Shown here piece after piece: positions 32,600-39,488 of a stretch of DNA of 39,488 nucleotides (its first letter is position 1; the number at the start of each line of letters is the position of its first letter). This DNA is from JBBKWH01 sp041165345. GTDB taxonomy: Bacteria; Pseudomonadota; Gammaproteobacteria; Pseudomonadales; Moraxellaceae. Location of the stretch: assembly GCA_041165345.1 (NCBI GenBank), contig JBEANQ010000003.1, positions 1 through 39,488 on the forward strand, read 5' to 3'. The notes below the pieces were generated by a model. It made no database searches, was not told where the DNA came from, and saw only the letters and a program-made list of their open reading frames with translations. The translations under genes and the position numbers were made by a program.

Positions 32600-35404
32600 A
32601 TGGCGTTCTATCAAGATCCAGATGCGCTCGAAACACAAGAATGGCAGGATGCCTTTGATGCGGTGATTAAAAACGTTGGCCCAGACCGCGCGGCTTTTTT
32701 ATTAAAAACCTTGTTTCAACAAGCGATTGCACGGCATGTGCCTATTTCGCGCCTCAATACGCCCTATCTCAATACCATTGCGACCGGTGAGGAACCCCCC
32801 TTAGCTGGTGACGCCCATATGGAGCGGCGGATTCGGGCGTTGATTCGCTGGAATGCAGTGGCGATGGTGATGCGCGCCAATCAAGACGACGATTTAGGCG
32901 GTCATTTGGCCACGTTTGCCTCAAGTGCCACGCTCTATGATGTCGGTTTTAATCATTTTTTTAGAGCGCCTAGCGAGCGCTTTGGCGGTGATCTGATTTA
33001 TTACCAAGGGCATTCTGCACCGGGTATTTATGCACGGTCATTTTTGGAAGGTCGGCTGAGTGAGTCGCAGGTCGAACATTTTCGTCGTGAGGTGGGTGGC
33101 CGTGGCTTATCAAGCTACCCGCATCCGTATTTGATGCCGGATTATTGGCAGTTTCCCACTGTGTCGATGGGCTTAGGGCCGATCATGTCGATTTATCAGG
33201 CACATGTGCAAAAGTACCTGATGAATCGGGGGTTGCTCAAAACTGAAAACCGTAAGGTCTGGGCGTTTTTGGGCGATGGTGAAATGGATGAACCCGAAAG
33301 CCTTGGCGCGATTTCGCTGGCTGGTCGGGAAAAACTCGACAACCTCATTTGGGTGATTAACTGCAATTTGCAGCGTCTTGATGGCCCTGTGCGTGGCAAT
33401 GGCAAGATTATTCAGGAGTTAGAGTCGATTTTTCGCGGAGCGGGCTGGCGGGTGATTAAGGTGGTGTGGGGGCGGCATTGGGACTCGTTGCTGGCACAGG
33501 ATGGCAGTGGCGCATTAAAGCAACGCATGGAAGACGCTGTAGATGGCGAATACCAAGCGTATGAGGCGCACGGTGGCGCGTATGCCCGCAAGGCGTTTTT
33601 TGGCAAATATCCCGAGCTTGCTGCAATGGTTGAGGGCATGAGTGATGCCGACATCGACACGCTCAACCGTGGCGGCCATGACCCCTACAAAGTGTATGCC
33701 GCTTATGCTGCTGCCATGAAAACCGACGGCCAACCGACAGTCATTTTAGCCAAAACAGTCAAGGGCTATGGCCTGTCACGGTCGGCGCAAAGCATCAACA
33801 AGACCCATCAAATTAAAAAGCTCGATTTGGACGCGCTGAAGTATTTTCGCGATCGGTTTAACTTGCCCTTTGATGATGCCAAGCTGGCCGAGCTGCCGTT
33901 TTATCGCCCCGCTGATGATTCACCCGAAATTAAATACATGAAGGCGCGGCGTGAGGCCTTGGGTGGTGCATTGCCATCGCGGCGCAGTGAGCATGTGGCG
34001 CTAGACATGCCTGCGTTGGCCGATTTTCAGTCGGTGCTAGCGGGCAGCGGGGACAAGGAATATTCGACCACCATGATCATGGTGCGACTGCTGTCGATTT
34101 TGCTAAAAAACAAAACCTTGGGGCCGCGTGTGGTGCCGATTGTGCCCGACGAAGCGCGTACGTTTGGCTTAGAGGGGATGTTTCGTCAACTGGGAATTTA
34201 TTCGGCCGTGGGGCAGTTGTACACGCCAGAAGACAACGAACAGTTAATGAGCTATCGCGAAGCCCGCGACGGGCATATGTTGGAAGAAGGCATTAACGAA
34301 GCCGGTGCATTGAGCGCGTGGATTGCCTTGGCCTCGAGTTATTCGACCAACGCGCTGCCGATGATTCCGATGTACATGTTTTATTCGATGTTTGGCTTTC
34401 AGCGGGTGGGTGACTTAATTTGGGCGGCGGGTGACTGCCAAGCCCAAGGGTTTTTGCTGGGCGCGACCGCAGGCCGTACCACGTTAAATGGTGAAGGCTT
34501 GCAGCATCAAGATGGTCATTCGCATGTGTTGGCCGCCACTGTGCCCAACTGTGTCAGCTACGACCCTTGCTATGGCTATGAACTGGCCGTGATTGTGCAA
34601 GATGGCTTGCGCCGCATGTATGCGCCTGCCGAGCAGGGCGGTGGTGAGCGGGTGTTTTATTATTTAAGCCTGATGAACGAAAACTACCCACAACCGGCCA
34701 TGCCACAAGATGCCGCCGAGGGTATTCGTAAAGGCTTATATTTGCTGGCGCATGACCCCGATGCGACGGTGCAGTTATTAGGCTCTGGCGTGATTTTGCG
34801 AGAAGTACAAAAAGCCGCTCAATTGCTCAAAACCGAATTTGGTATTCATGCCAATGTCTGGAGTGCCACCAGTTTTAACGAACTGGCGCGTGATGGTATG
34901 GCCTGTGATTACCATAACCGCCTGCATCCGCAAGACCCACAGCAGATTCCGTGGCTGACCGCGCAACTGGCCCTGCATAAAGGGGTGGTGTTGGCCGCGA
35001 CCGATTACATCTCGGCCTACAGTGAGCAGATTCGGCCGTGGCTGCCGGACAATCGCCCGTATGTGACGCTGGGAACGGACGGGTTTGGCCGCTCAGACAC
35101 CCGTGAAAAACTGCGGGCGTACTTTGGGGTCGATGCCGCACATATTGTGGTGGCAACCCTCAAGCTGTTGGCAGATGAAGGCGAGATTGACCCGCGCATG
35201 GTGCAAGACGCCATTAGCAGTTTTGAGCTGGATACCGACTTGCCGCCACCGTGGTTGCCGCAACCGTTGGCCGTGCATGAGCCTGACGCTGCCGCACCGC
35301 CTGCGCCCGACCTTGACCCTGCCGGACAACAGCGCGCCGCACAACTGGCCGACCCGCTACTAGACCCCGAACCACAGGCTGATCAACCGACGCAGGAGGT
35401 GTAA
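32600..35404 (+). CDS. aceE: Pyruvate dehydrogenase E1 component, homodimeric type
   Basis: Thiamine-diphosphate enzyme that decarboxylates pyruvate and transfers the acetyl group to the E2 lipoyl arm. At 934 aa it is longer than E. coli AceE (887). Motifs are the N-terminal YLNTI region, YYQGHSAPGIYARSFLEGR, the ThDP/Mg2+ signature GDGEMDEPES (225-234) leading to NCNLQRLDGPVRGN, and the C-terminal half with DEARTFGLEGMFRQLGIYS and EGLQHQDGHSH. The last 44 residues (891-934) form a Pro/Ala/Asp-rich acidic extension. The end of the gene contains a perfect AGGAGG (35394-35399) that serves aceF, 2 bp after the stop. The E3 gene (lpd) is not in the window. Confidence 0.98.
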   Translation: MAFYQDPDALETQEWQDAFDAVIKNVGPDRAAFLLKTLFQQAIARHVPISRLNTPYLNTIATGEEPPLAGDAHMERRIRALIRWNAVAMVMRANQDDDLGGHLATFASSATLYDVGFNHFFRAPSERFGGDLIYYQGHSAPGIYARSFLEGRLSESQVEHFRREVGGRGLSSYPHPYLMPDYWQFPTVSMGLGPIMSIYQAHVQKYLMNRGLLKTENRKVWAFLGDGEMDEPESLGAISLAGREKLDNLIWVINCNLQRLDGPVRGNGKIIQELESIFRGAGWRVIKVVWGRHWDSLLAQDGSGALKQRMEDAVDGEYQAYEAHGGAYARKAFFGKYPELAAMVEGMSDADIDTLNRGGHDPYKVYAAYAAAMKTDGQPTVILAKTVKGYGLSRSAQSINKTHQIKKLDLDALKYFRDRFNLPFDDAKLAELPFYRPADDSPEIKYMKARREALGGALPSRRSEHVALDMPALADFQSVLAGSGDKEYSTTMIMVRLLSILLKNKTLGPRVVPIVPDEARTFGLEGMFRQLGIYSAVGQLYTPEDNEQLMSYREARDGHMLEEGINEAGALSAWIALASSYSTNALPMIPMYMFYSMFGFQRVGDLIWAAGDCQAQGFLLGATAGRTTLNGEGLQHQDGHSHVLAATVPNCVSYDPCYGYELAVIVQDGLRRMYAPAEQGGGERVFYYLSLMNENYPQPAMPQDAAEGIRKGLYLLAHDPDATVQLLGSGVILREVQKAAQLLKTEFGIHANVWSATSFNELARDGMACDYHNRLHPQDPQQIPWLTAQLALHKGVVLAATDYISAYSEQIRPWLPDNRPYVTLGTDGFGRSDTREKLRAYFGVDAAHIVVATLKLLADEGEIDPRMVQDAISSFELDTDLPPPWLPQPLAVHEPDAAAPPAPDLDPAGQQRAAQLADPLLDPEPQADQPTQEV

Positions 35405-35406
35405 TC

Positions 35407-36702
35407 ATGCTCATTAAAACCCCTGATTTAGGTGTCGAAAAAGCCGAAATCACCGACATTTTGGTTCAGGCTGGCGACAGCGTACAGGTCAACCAAAGCC
35501 TGATCTTGGTTGAGTCGGCCAAAGCCAGCGTTGAAGTGCCTAGTCCAGTCAGTGGTGTGATTCGTGCGGTGTTGGTTCAGCACGGCCAAACCATCTCTGA
35601 ACATGTGCCGTTGTTTGAAATCGATACGCCAGCAGACGTGGCGGACGTGACCACTGCTACCGTGCCTGAGTCATCTTCAACTGCCGCCGTGACCGCACCT
35701 GAACCCCCCTTAACGGCTGAGCCTGCCCCTGTCGTGGCTGTTGAGCCGGTGTCGGTGATCAATCCTAGCCCAAGCTCAATGGTGCAAGACGGCGCGGCCA
35801 TTTATGCAGGCCCTGCGGTGCGGCGGGTGGCGCGTCAATTAGGCGTCAACTTGCAACAGGTGACAGGCACAGGGCCACATCAACGGCTACTCAAAGAAGA
35901 CGTGTATGCCTATGTCAATCAACGGCTGACTGCCCCGTCGCCGGTGTTGGCAGGTACATCACTGGTTCAGGCAGCTGGTTTGCCCCCATTGCCAGATATG
36001 AGCCGTTGGGGTGGCCAACACATTGAGCCGCTGACACGTTTACAGCAAGCAGCGATTCCGCAATTGGCGCTCAACCAATTTATTCCGCAAGTGACCCAGT
36101 TTGATCAGGCCGACATCACGGCGCTCGAGGCACTGCGTGCAGACCTGAAAGCTGACTTTAAACAGGAGGGCATCAGCCTCACCATCTTGGCTTTTGTGGC
36201 CAAAGCGGTGGCGCATTTGCTGTTGCAAGAACCACGCTTTAACAGTCATTTGGCCGATGACGGCCAGTCGATTGTGGTGCGAGAAGTGGTGCATTTGGGC
36301 ATTGCTGTGGCCACACCTGACGGACTGATTGTGCCGGTATTGCGTACCCCTGAGCAAAAAGGCATTCGGCAAATTGCTCAAGAACTACAAGCTCTGGGTC
36401 AAAAAGCCCGTGATAAAAAACTCGGGCCAAACGACTTAGCCGGTGCCAGTTTCACGATATCAAGTTTGGGCAACTTAGGAGGAACGGGGTTTACTCCGTT
36501 GGTGAGCTGGCCGCAAGTGGCCATTTTGGGGCTGTCGCCCGCAGCACTTCAGCCGGTGTGGGACGGTCAAGCATTTGTCCCTCGCCTGATGTTGCCGCTG
36601 TCGTTGTCGTATGACCATCGGGTGATTAACGGTGCAGATGCCGCACGCTTTGCTCGAAAATTAGCGGTTTTATTATCAGATATCAGGCGGCTCTTGTTGT
36701 AA
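35407..36702 (+). CDS. aceF: Pyruvate dehydrogenase E2 component (dihydrolipoyl acetyltransferase)
   Basis: Core acetyltransferase of the pyruvate dehydrogenase complex, making acetyl-CoA. 431 aa. It has one lipoyl domain (1-75, lipoyl Lys39 in VESAKASVEVPSP, with Ala where Asp is common before Lys), an Ala/Pro/Val/Glu-rich linker (about 76-130), a peripheral subunit-binding domain (about 134-170, AGPAVRRVARQLGV), and a catalytic domain ending SYDHRVINGADAARF with His404 and Asn408. Asn at this position replaces the E. coli Asp but is the catalytic residue in the Azotobacter/Pseudomonas enzyme. E. coli has three lipoyl domains, so this is a short form. The ribosome binding site AGGAGG is ideal. 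Confidence 0.97.
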   Translation: MLIKTPDLGVEKAEITDILVQAGDSVQVNQSLILVESAKASVEVPSPVSGVIRAVLVQHGQTISEHVPLFEIDTPADVADVTTATVPESSSTAAVTAPEPPLTAEPAPVVAVEPVSVINPSPSSMVQDGAAIYAGPAVRRVARQLGVNLQQVTGTGPHQRLLKEDVYAYVNQRLTAPSPVLAGTSLVQAAGLPPLPDMSRWGGQHIEPLTRLQQAAIPQLALNQFIPQVTQFDQADITALEALRADLKADFKQEGISLTILAFVAKAVAHLLLQEPRFNSHLADDGQSIVVREVVHLGIAVATPDGLIVPVLRTPEQKGIRQIAQELQALGQKARDKKLGPNDLAGASFTISSLGNLGGTGFTPLVSWPQVAILGLSPAALQPVWDGQAFVPRLMLPLSLSYDHRVINGADAARFARKLAVLLSDIRRLLL

Positions 36703-36805
36703 GCGGTGTGATGCAGGGCATATATATGAATGTGTCCTGCTGTTGATTGAGGCATAAACAGCGTATTCTATGGATTAAGCGAGGAGCGCAATAACAGTTA
36801 AGAGA

Positions 36806-37225
36806 ATGACGGCGATGTCATGGAGTATTCGTATTTTTTTTGGTGGAATTTTACTGTTGTTGTTGTGGGTCTTGATGACGCCACCACAGCATCTGCCTAA
36901 ACAGGCTGCGGCATACTCAAAAACCTTGAGTAGTGGTCAAATGGCCGCGCCTAAAATCACGGTATATCAGTCGCAAGGCCATCATGGCGAAGCCCATTTT
37001 AGTGATGATCCCTTGCATGGCCGCCCACGCGTGGTTGATCAGGGGGCAGGAACAACATTTCACACCCGTTATGGTGGGGCTGTGCCGCAGACTGCATCGG
37101 TGAGCTATCGCTCGTCATCATCCACACTGGATCCGATTGGCCGTTTTCAGCAACAACAAGTGCAAGGGCAGCAGGCCATGCAGGAGATTCGTCGCCAGCA
37201 AGTTGAGCGAGCTGTAGGCGAGTAA
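36806..37225 (+). CDS. Membrane-anchored small protein, possible DUF4124-like
   Basis: 139-aa protein of unknown function. An N-terminal hydrophobic segment (about residues 8-24, IRIFFGGILLLLLWVLM) with no clear cleavage site suggests a membrane anchor or uncleaved signal. The middle KITVYQSQGHHGEAHFSDDP resembles the DUF4124 pattern (hYkw.d.qG..hFSD.P), followed by RPRVVDQGAG. The end is a Gln/Arg-rich helix (IGRFQQQQVQGQQAMQEIRR). The start may be ATG 36806 or ATG 36815 (MSWSIR). It probably faces the periplasm. Separate from aceF by about 100 bp. Confidence 0.65.
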   Translation: MTAMSWSIRIFFGGILLLLLWVLMTPPQHLPKQAAAYSKTLSSGQMAAPKITVYQSQGHHGEAHFSDDPLHGRPRVVDQGAGTTFHTRYGGAVPQTASVSYRSSSSTLDPIGRFQQQQVQGQQAMQEIRRQQVERAVGE

Positions 37226-37540
37226 GCATCATCCTTTGATGCACTGACGTGGTGCTAAATGCTTCTGCGTCGCATTGGGACGTCGTGCTGACGGGGTGTC
37301 TACGGTGATGATAATCGGTCATATCAACGATGTTCCGCATGATTCATCTCGTGATTTGGCTCCATTCATTGTGTAAGCGACACAACAGGCAAGGCCACAA
37401 GGCATGATTTTTTTCAATAGGCAGGGGTAACGTGGTGGGATGAGCCTGTACCCCCAGAATACCGTTGGGGGCAGCCAAGGTGTCACAGGTGTTAAACAAC
37501 AGGGATTGCTGTTAAGAGGGATTTCATTCAGAGGTCATGA
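37226..37540. other. Non-coding stretch between the DUF4124-like gene and the guaB promoter
   Basis: No credible ORF. It contains two hairpins: GCATCA-TCCTT-TGATGC (37226-37242), directly after the upstream stop and possibly a weak terminator, and CCCCCA (37451-37456) with TGGGGG (37466-37471). The latter is G/C-rich and of unknown purpose. I see no riboswitch that I recognise and no tRNA. Confidence 0.6.
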
Positions 37541-37568
37541 GTCGGTTATACTATTGCGTTGAACCGAC
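37541..37568 (+). promoter_or_regulatory. guaB promoter region with inverted repeat
   Basis: TATACT (37547-37552) is a likely -10, predicting a start near 37559, 23 bp before the guaB ATG. A perfect 7-bp inverted repeat GTCGGTT (37541-37547) and AACCGAC (37562-37568) with a 14-base spacer brackets the -10 and start site, so it could be an operator for a repressor. No -35 match is convincing (TCATTC at 17 bp). It does not resemble the E. coli PurR box. Confidence 0.5.
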
Positions 37569-37581
37569 CTGTGAGGCCACC

Positions 37582-39048
37582 ATGCTGACCATCGTACAAG
37601 AAGCGCTGACTTTCGATGACGTTTTGCTGCTTCCTGCATTCTCCAACGTCCTACCGAAGGATGTGTCGCTGAAGACCCGCCTGACGCGTGGCATTGAGCT
37701 GAATATTCCGGTGGTCTCGGCCGCTATGGATACTGTCACCGAATCCCGCATGGCGATTGCCATTGCGCAAGAAGGTGGCATTGGCATTTTGCACAAAAAC
37801 ATGGACATCGCTGCACAAGCGGCCGAAGTTCGTCGTGTTAAGAAATATGAAGCCGGTATGGTCAAAGACCCGATTACCGTGCCACCCACCATGACCGTGG
37901 GTGATCTGTTGCAATTGACCCAAGCACATCGAATTAGCGGTGTCCCTGTGGTTGAAGGCAAGCAAGTGGTTGGTATTGTCACCAGCCGTGACATGCGTTT
38001 TGAGACCAACCTTGAGCAGCCAGTCAGCAACATCATGACTCCGCAAGACCAACTGGTGACCGTGCGTGAAGGCGAGTCCAGCGACACCATTAAAGCCTTA
38101 CTGCATCAACATCGCATTGAGAAAGTGCTGGTGATTGGTGACGACTTTGAGCTAAAAGGCCTGATTACCGTCAATGATTTCCGCAAAGCCGAACTGTATC
38201 CAAACGCCTGCAAAGACTCGTTGGGTCGGTTGCGCGTGGGTGCTGCTGTGGGTACAGGTGCTGAAACCCCCGAGCGCGTAGAAGCCCTGATCGACGCCGG
38301 TGCAGACGTGCTGGTGGTGGACACCGCGCATGGTCACTCTAATGGCGTGATTGAGCGCGTGCGCTGGATTAAACAAAAATATCCACAAGTGCAGGTGATT
38401 GGCGGCAATATTGCCACCGCTGAGGCGGCCTTGGCGCTCATGGAAGCCGGTGCCGACGCCGTCAAAGTGGGGATTGGTCCGGGTTCAATTTGCACCACGC
38501 GTATTGTGGCGGGCATTGGTGTGCCACAAATTTCGGCCATTGATAACGTCGCCCGTGCGCTCAACGACCAAATTCCAGTGATTGCAGATGGTGGTATTCG
38601 CTTTTCGGGCGATGTCGCCAAAGCGATTGCCGCAGGTGCCAGCGTGATTATGGTCGGCTCACTGTTGGCCGGTACAGAAGAAGCACCGGGTGAAGTCGAG
38701 CTGTTTCAAGGCCGTTACTACAAAGCCTATCGTGGCATGGGCAGCTTGGGTGCCATGTCTGGACGGACGGGGTCAAGCGACCGCTACTTCCAAGACGCTA
38801 AAGACGGTGTTGAAAAATTAGTCCCCGAAGGCATTGAAGGCCGTGTGGCCTACAAAGGCCCGATGAGCGGCATCGTGCATCAATTAATGGGTGGCTTGCG
38901 CTCGTCGATGGGGTATACCGGCTCTAAAGATATTCCGACCATGCGCACCGAGCCTAAGTTTGTCAAAATCACCGCAGCAGGCATGAAAGAATCACATGTG
39001 CATGATGTGATGATCACCAAAGAAGCGCCGAATTATCGAATTGACTAA
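37582..39048 (+). CDS. guaB: Inosine-5'-monophosphate dehydrogenase GuaB
   Basis: Oxidises IMP to XMP with NAD+, the rate-limiting step of guanine nucleotide synthesis. From ATG 37582 it is 488 aa, the standard size. It starts MLTIVQEALTFDDVLLLPAF. Two CBS domains lie at about 93-203 (nucleotide-sensing regulation), inserted in the TIM barrel. The active-site loop GPGSICTTR has catalytic Cys304. The flap region GRTGSSDRYFQ and ADGGIRFSGDVAKAIAAG are also present. The frame is open from 37537, but GAGG (37573-37576) lies 5 bp before ATG 37582, and the predicted transcript starts after 37537. guaA does not follow here. Confidence 0.98.
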   Translation: MLTIVQEALTFDDVLLLPAFSNVLPKDVSLKTRLTRGIELNIPVVSAAMDTVTESRMAIAIAQEGGIGILHKNMDIAAQAAEVRRVKKYEAGMVKDPITVPPTMTVGDLLQLTQAHRISGVPVVEGKQVVGIVTSRDMRFETNLEQPVSNIMTPQDQLVTVREGESSDTIKALLHQHRIEKVLVIGDDFELKGLITVNDFRKAELYPNACKDSLGRLRVGAAVGTGAETPERVEALIDAGADVLVVDTAHGHSNGVIERVRWIKQKYPQVQVIGGNIATAEAALALMEAGADAVKVGIGPGSICTTRIVAGIGVPQISAIDNVARALNDQIPVIADGGIRFSGDVAKAIAAGASVIMVGSLLAGTEEAPGEVELFQGRYYKAYRGMGSLGAMSGRTGSSDRYFQDAKDGVEKLVPEGIEGRVAYKGPMSGIVHQLMGGLRSSMGYTGSKDIPTMRTEPKFVKITAAGMKESHVHDVMITKEAPNYRID

Positions 39049-39075
39049 ACCCAAGACGCCTCACGGCTGATGATC

Positions 39076-39103
39076 AAAAACCGTCCAATAGGGCGGTTTT
39101 TTT
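39076..39103 (+). terminator. Intrinsic terminator of guaB
   Basis: AAAAACCGTCC (39076-39086) - AATA - GGGCGGTTTTT (39091-39101), one G-T pair, with T run to 39103; 27 bp after the guaB stop. Confidence 0.92.
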
Positions 39104-39324
39104 ATCACCATGGTCTTTTGACGACACAGGTTGTCGCAATCTGTTGTGCCGTTGATCGGCAGACGTTTTTTGATCATCTTTAGTGAATATAGTGGTCTGT
39201 GTCACACATGACAGTGCGAGTTTGGCGGTGTTACTTGATGTGTGGCTGATTACTTCACCTGTTGGCGCAGAAAATAGCCTTACAAGGCACGGCTGCTCCA
39301 CGATAGCTTTGAGAGACTGGCATC

Positions 39325-39488
39325 ATGATGACGTTACACACAGATTTAAAACAGATGGATCGCACCGTATTGGAAAATCTTGCTGTTGAGGATTATGTTC
39401 ATACCTTGCGGCCACAATTACGCACCGGCGATTTATTATTTGCGTCGGGTAACTATCAGTTTTCACGAACCATTCAAAAAGTGACTCA
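39325..39488 (+). CDS. YiiX/YebB-like permuted papain-fold protein, 3' part cut by window edge
   Basis: Only the first 54 codons are present and the frame is open to the window end. It starts MMTLHTDLKQMDRT (ATG 39325 or 39328). The block LRPQLRTGDLLFASGNYQFSRTIQKVT resembles the N-terminal part of NlpC/P60-superfamily permuted papain-like proteins (YiiX/YebB, family C92, DUF830), in which LrpGDLlf..g....s..Iq..t precedes the catalytic His. The catalytic residues lie beyond the window, so activity cannot be assessed. The 221 bp between the guaB terminator and this gene hold no other gene. Confidence 0.6.
   Translation, partial: MMTLHTDLKQMDRTVLENLAVEDYVHTLRPQLRTGDLLFASGNYQFSRTIQKVT

Noticed and set aside
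35509..35526. Ala before the lipoyl lysine of AceF (SAKAS instead of SDKAS) as a lost lipoylation site
   Set aside because: The lysine itself and the surrounding turn are intact, and AKA variants occur in other E2 proteins.
36618..36634. AceF active-site Asp replaced by Asn (DHRVIN) as a possible inactivating change
   Set aside because: Asn at this position is the catalytic partner of His in the Azotobacter/Pseudomonas enzyme, so the site is considered functional.
37451..37471. G/C-rich hairpin upstream of guaB as a riboswitch
   Set aside because: It lies upstream of the predicted transcription start and has no recognisable aptamer structure around it.
1..39488. CRISPR array, prophage, insertion sequence, tRNA or rRNA
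   Set aside because: I looked for regularly spaced repeats, transposase or integrase ORFs and cloverleaf or rRNA-like sequence and found none; almost every base is accounted for by core genes.

Overview
The window reads as a chromosomal segment of a gammaproteobacterium, most likely a member of the Moraxellaceae or a close relative (inference). The grounds are a cell-division/cell-wall (dcw) cluster split in two and lacking mraZ, murD and ftsW; a pyruvate dehydrogenase E2 with the Pseudomonas/Azotobacter-type HxxxN active site; an FtsZ tail that lacks the usual DIPAFLRRQ-like end; an exonuclease III/Crc-family gene next to pyrE, as in pseudomonads; and a Gac/Rsm-type regulatory RNA. Nearly all of the window is densely packed core genes. 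I see no insertion sequence, prophage, CRISPR array, rRNA or tRNA.

Layout. Positions 1-1328 hold most of gltX (minus strand), then a doubtful small ORF. Positions 1725-8927 are the first dcw block, rsmH-ftsL-ftsI-murE-murF-mraY, tightly coupled by ATGA or TGATG overlaps. Positions 8928-22779 are a 13.9 kb mixed block exactly where murD-ftsW-murG would continue in the classical order. It contains an unknown 214-aa protein, rlmA, a secreted VHL-beta-domain protein, pepA-holC plus a small partner (minus), divergent lptF-lptG, a PP2C phosphatase with a small overlapping gene, a methyltransferase (minus), a CsrB/RsmZ-like sRNA (minus), an ExoIII/Crc homologue, a VapBC-type toxin-antitoxin pair, pyrE, a GNAT acetyltransferase, a ribbon-helix-helix/membrane-protein pair (minus) and gshB.

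Positions 22780-31015 are the second dcw block, murG-murC-ddlB-ftsQ-ftsA-ftsZ-lpxC. The rest holds a DciA-like gene (minus), an M23 peptidase, aceE-aceF, a small membrane-anchored protein, guaB and the start of a YiiX-like papain-fold gene cut by the window end.

Together the two dcw blocks make lipid II (MurE, MurF, MraY, MurG, MurC, Ddl), assemble the divisome (FtsZ, FtsA, FtsQ, FtsL, FtsI) and commit lipid A synthesis (LpxC). LptFG supplies LPS export. MurE carries the DNPR motif, so the peptidoglycan should contain meso-diaminopimelate.

The most notable non-coding element is at about 17435-17590 on the minus strand. It has eight AGGA motifs, three of them presented in hairpin loops, an intrinsic terminator, a promoter, and a near-match to the GacA box centred about 65 bp upstream of the predicted start. 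It looks like a CsrA/RsmA-titrating RNA. Other highlights are the VHL-like secreted protein with conserved pocket residues, a folded intergenic element between ftsA and ftsZ, and inverted-repeat operators at the toxin-antitoxin and ribbon-helix-helix loci.
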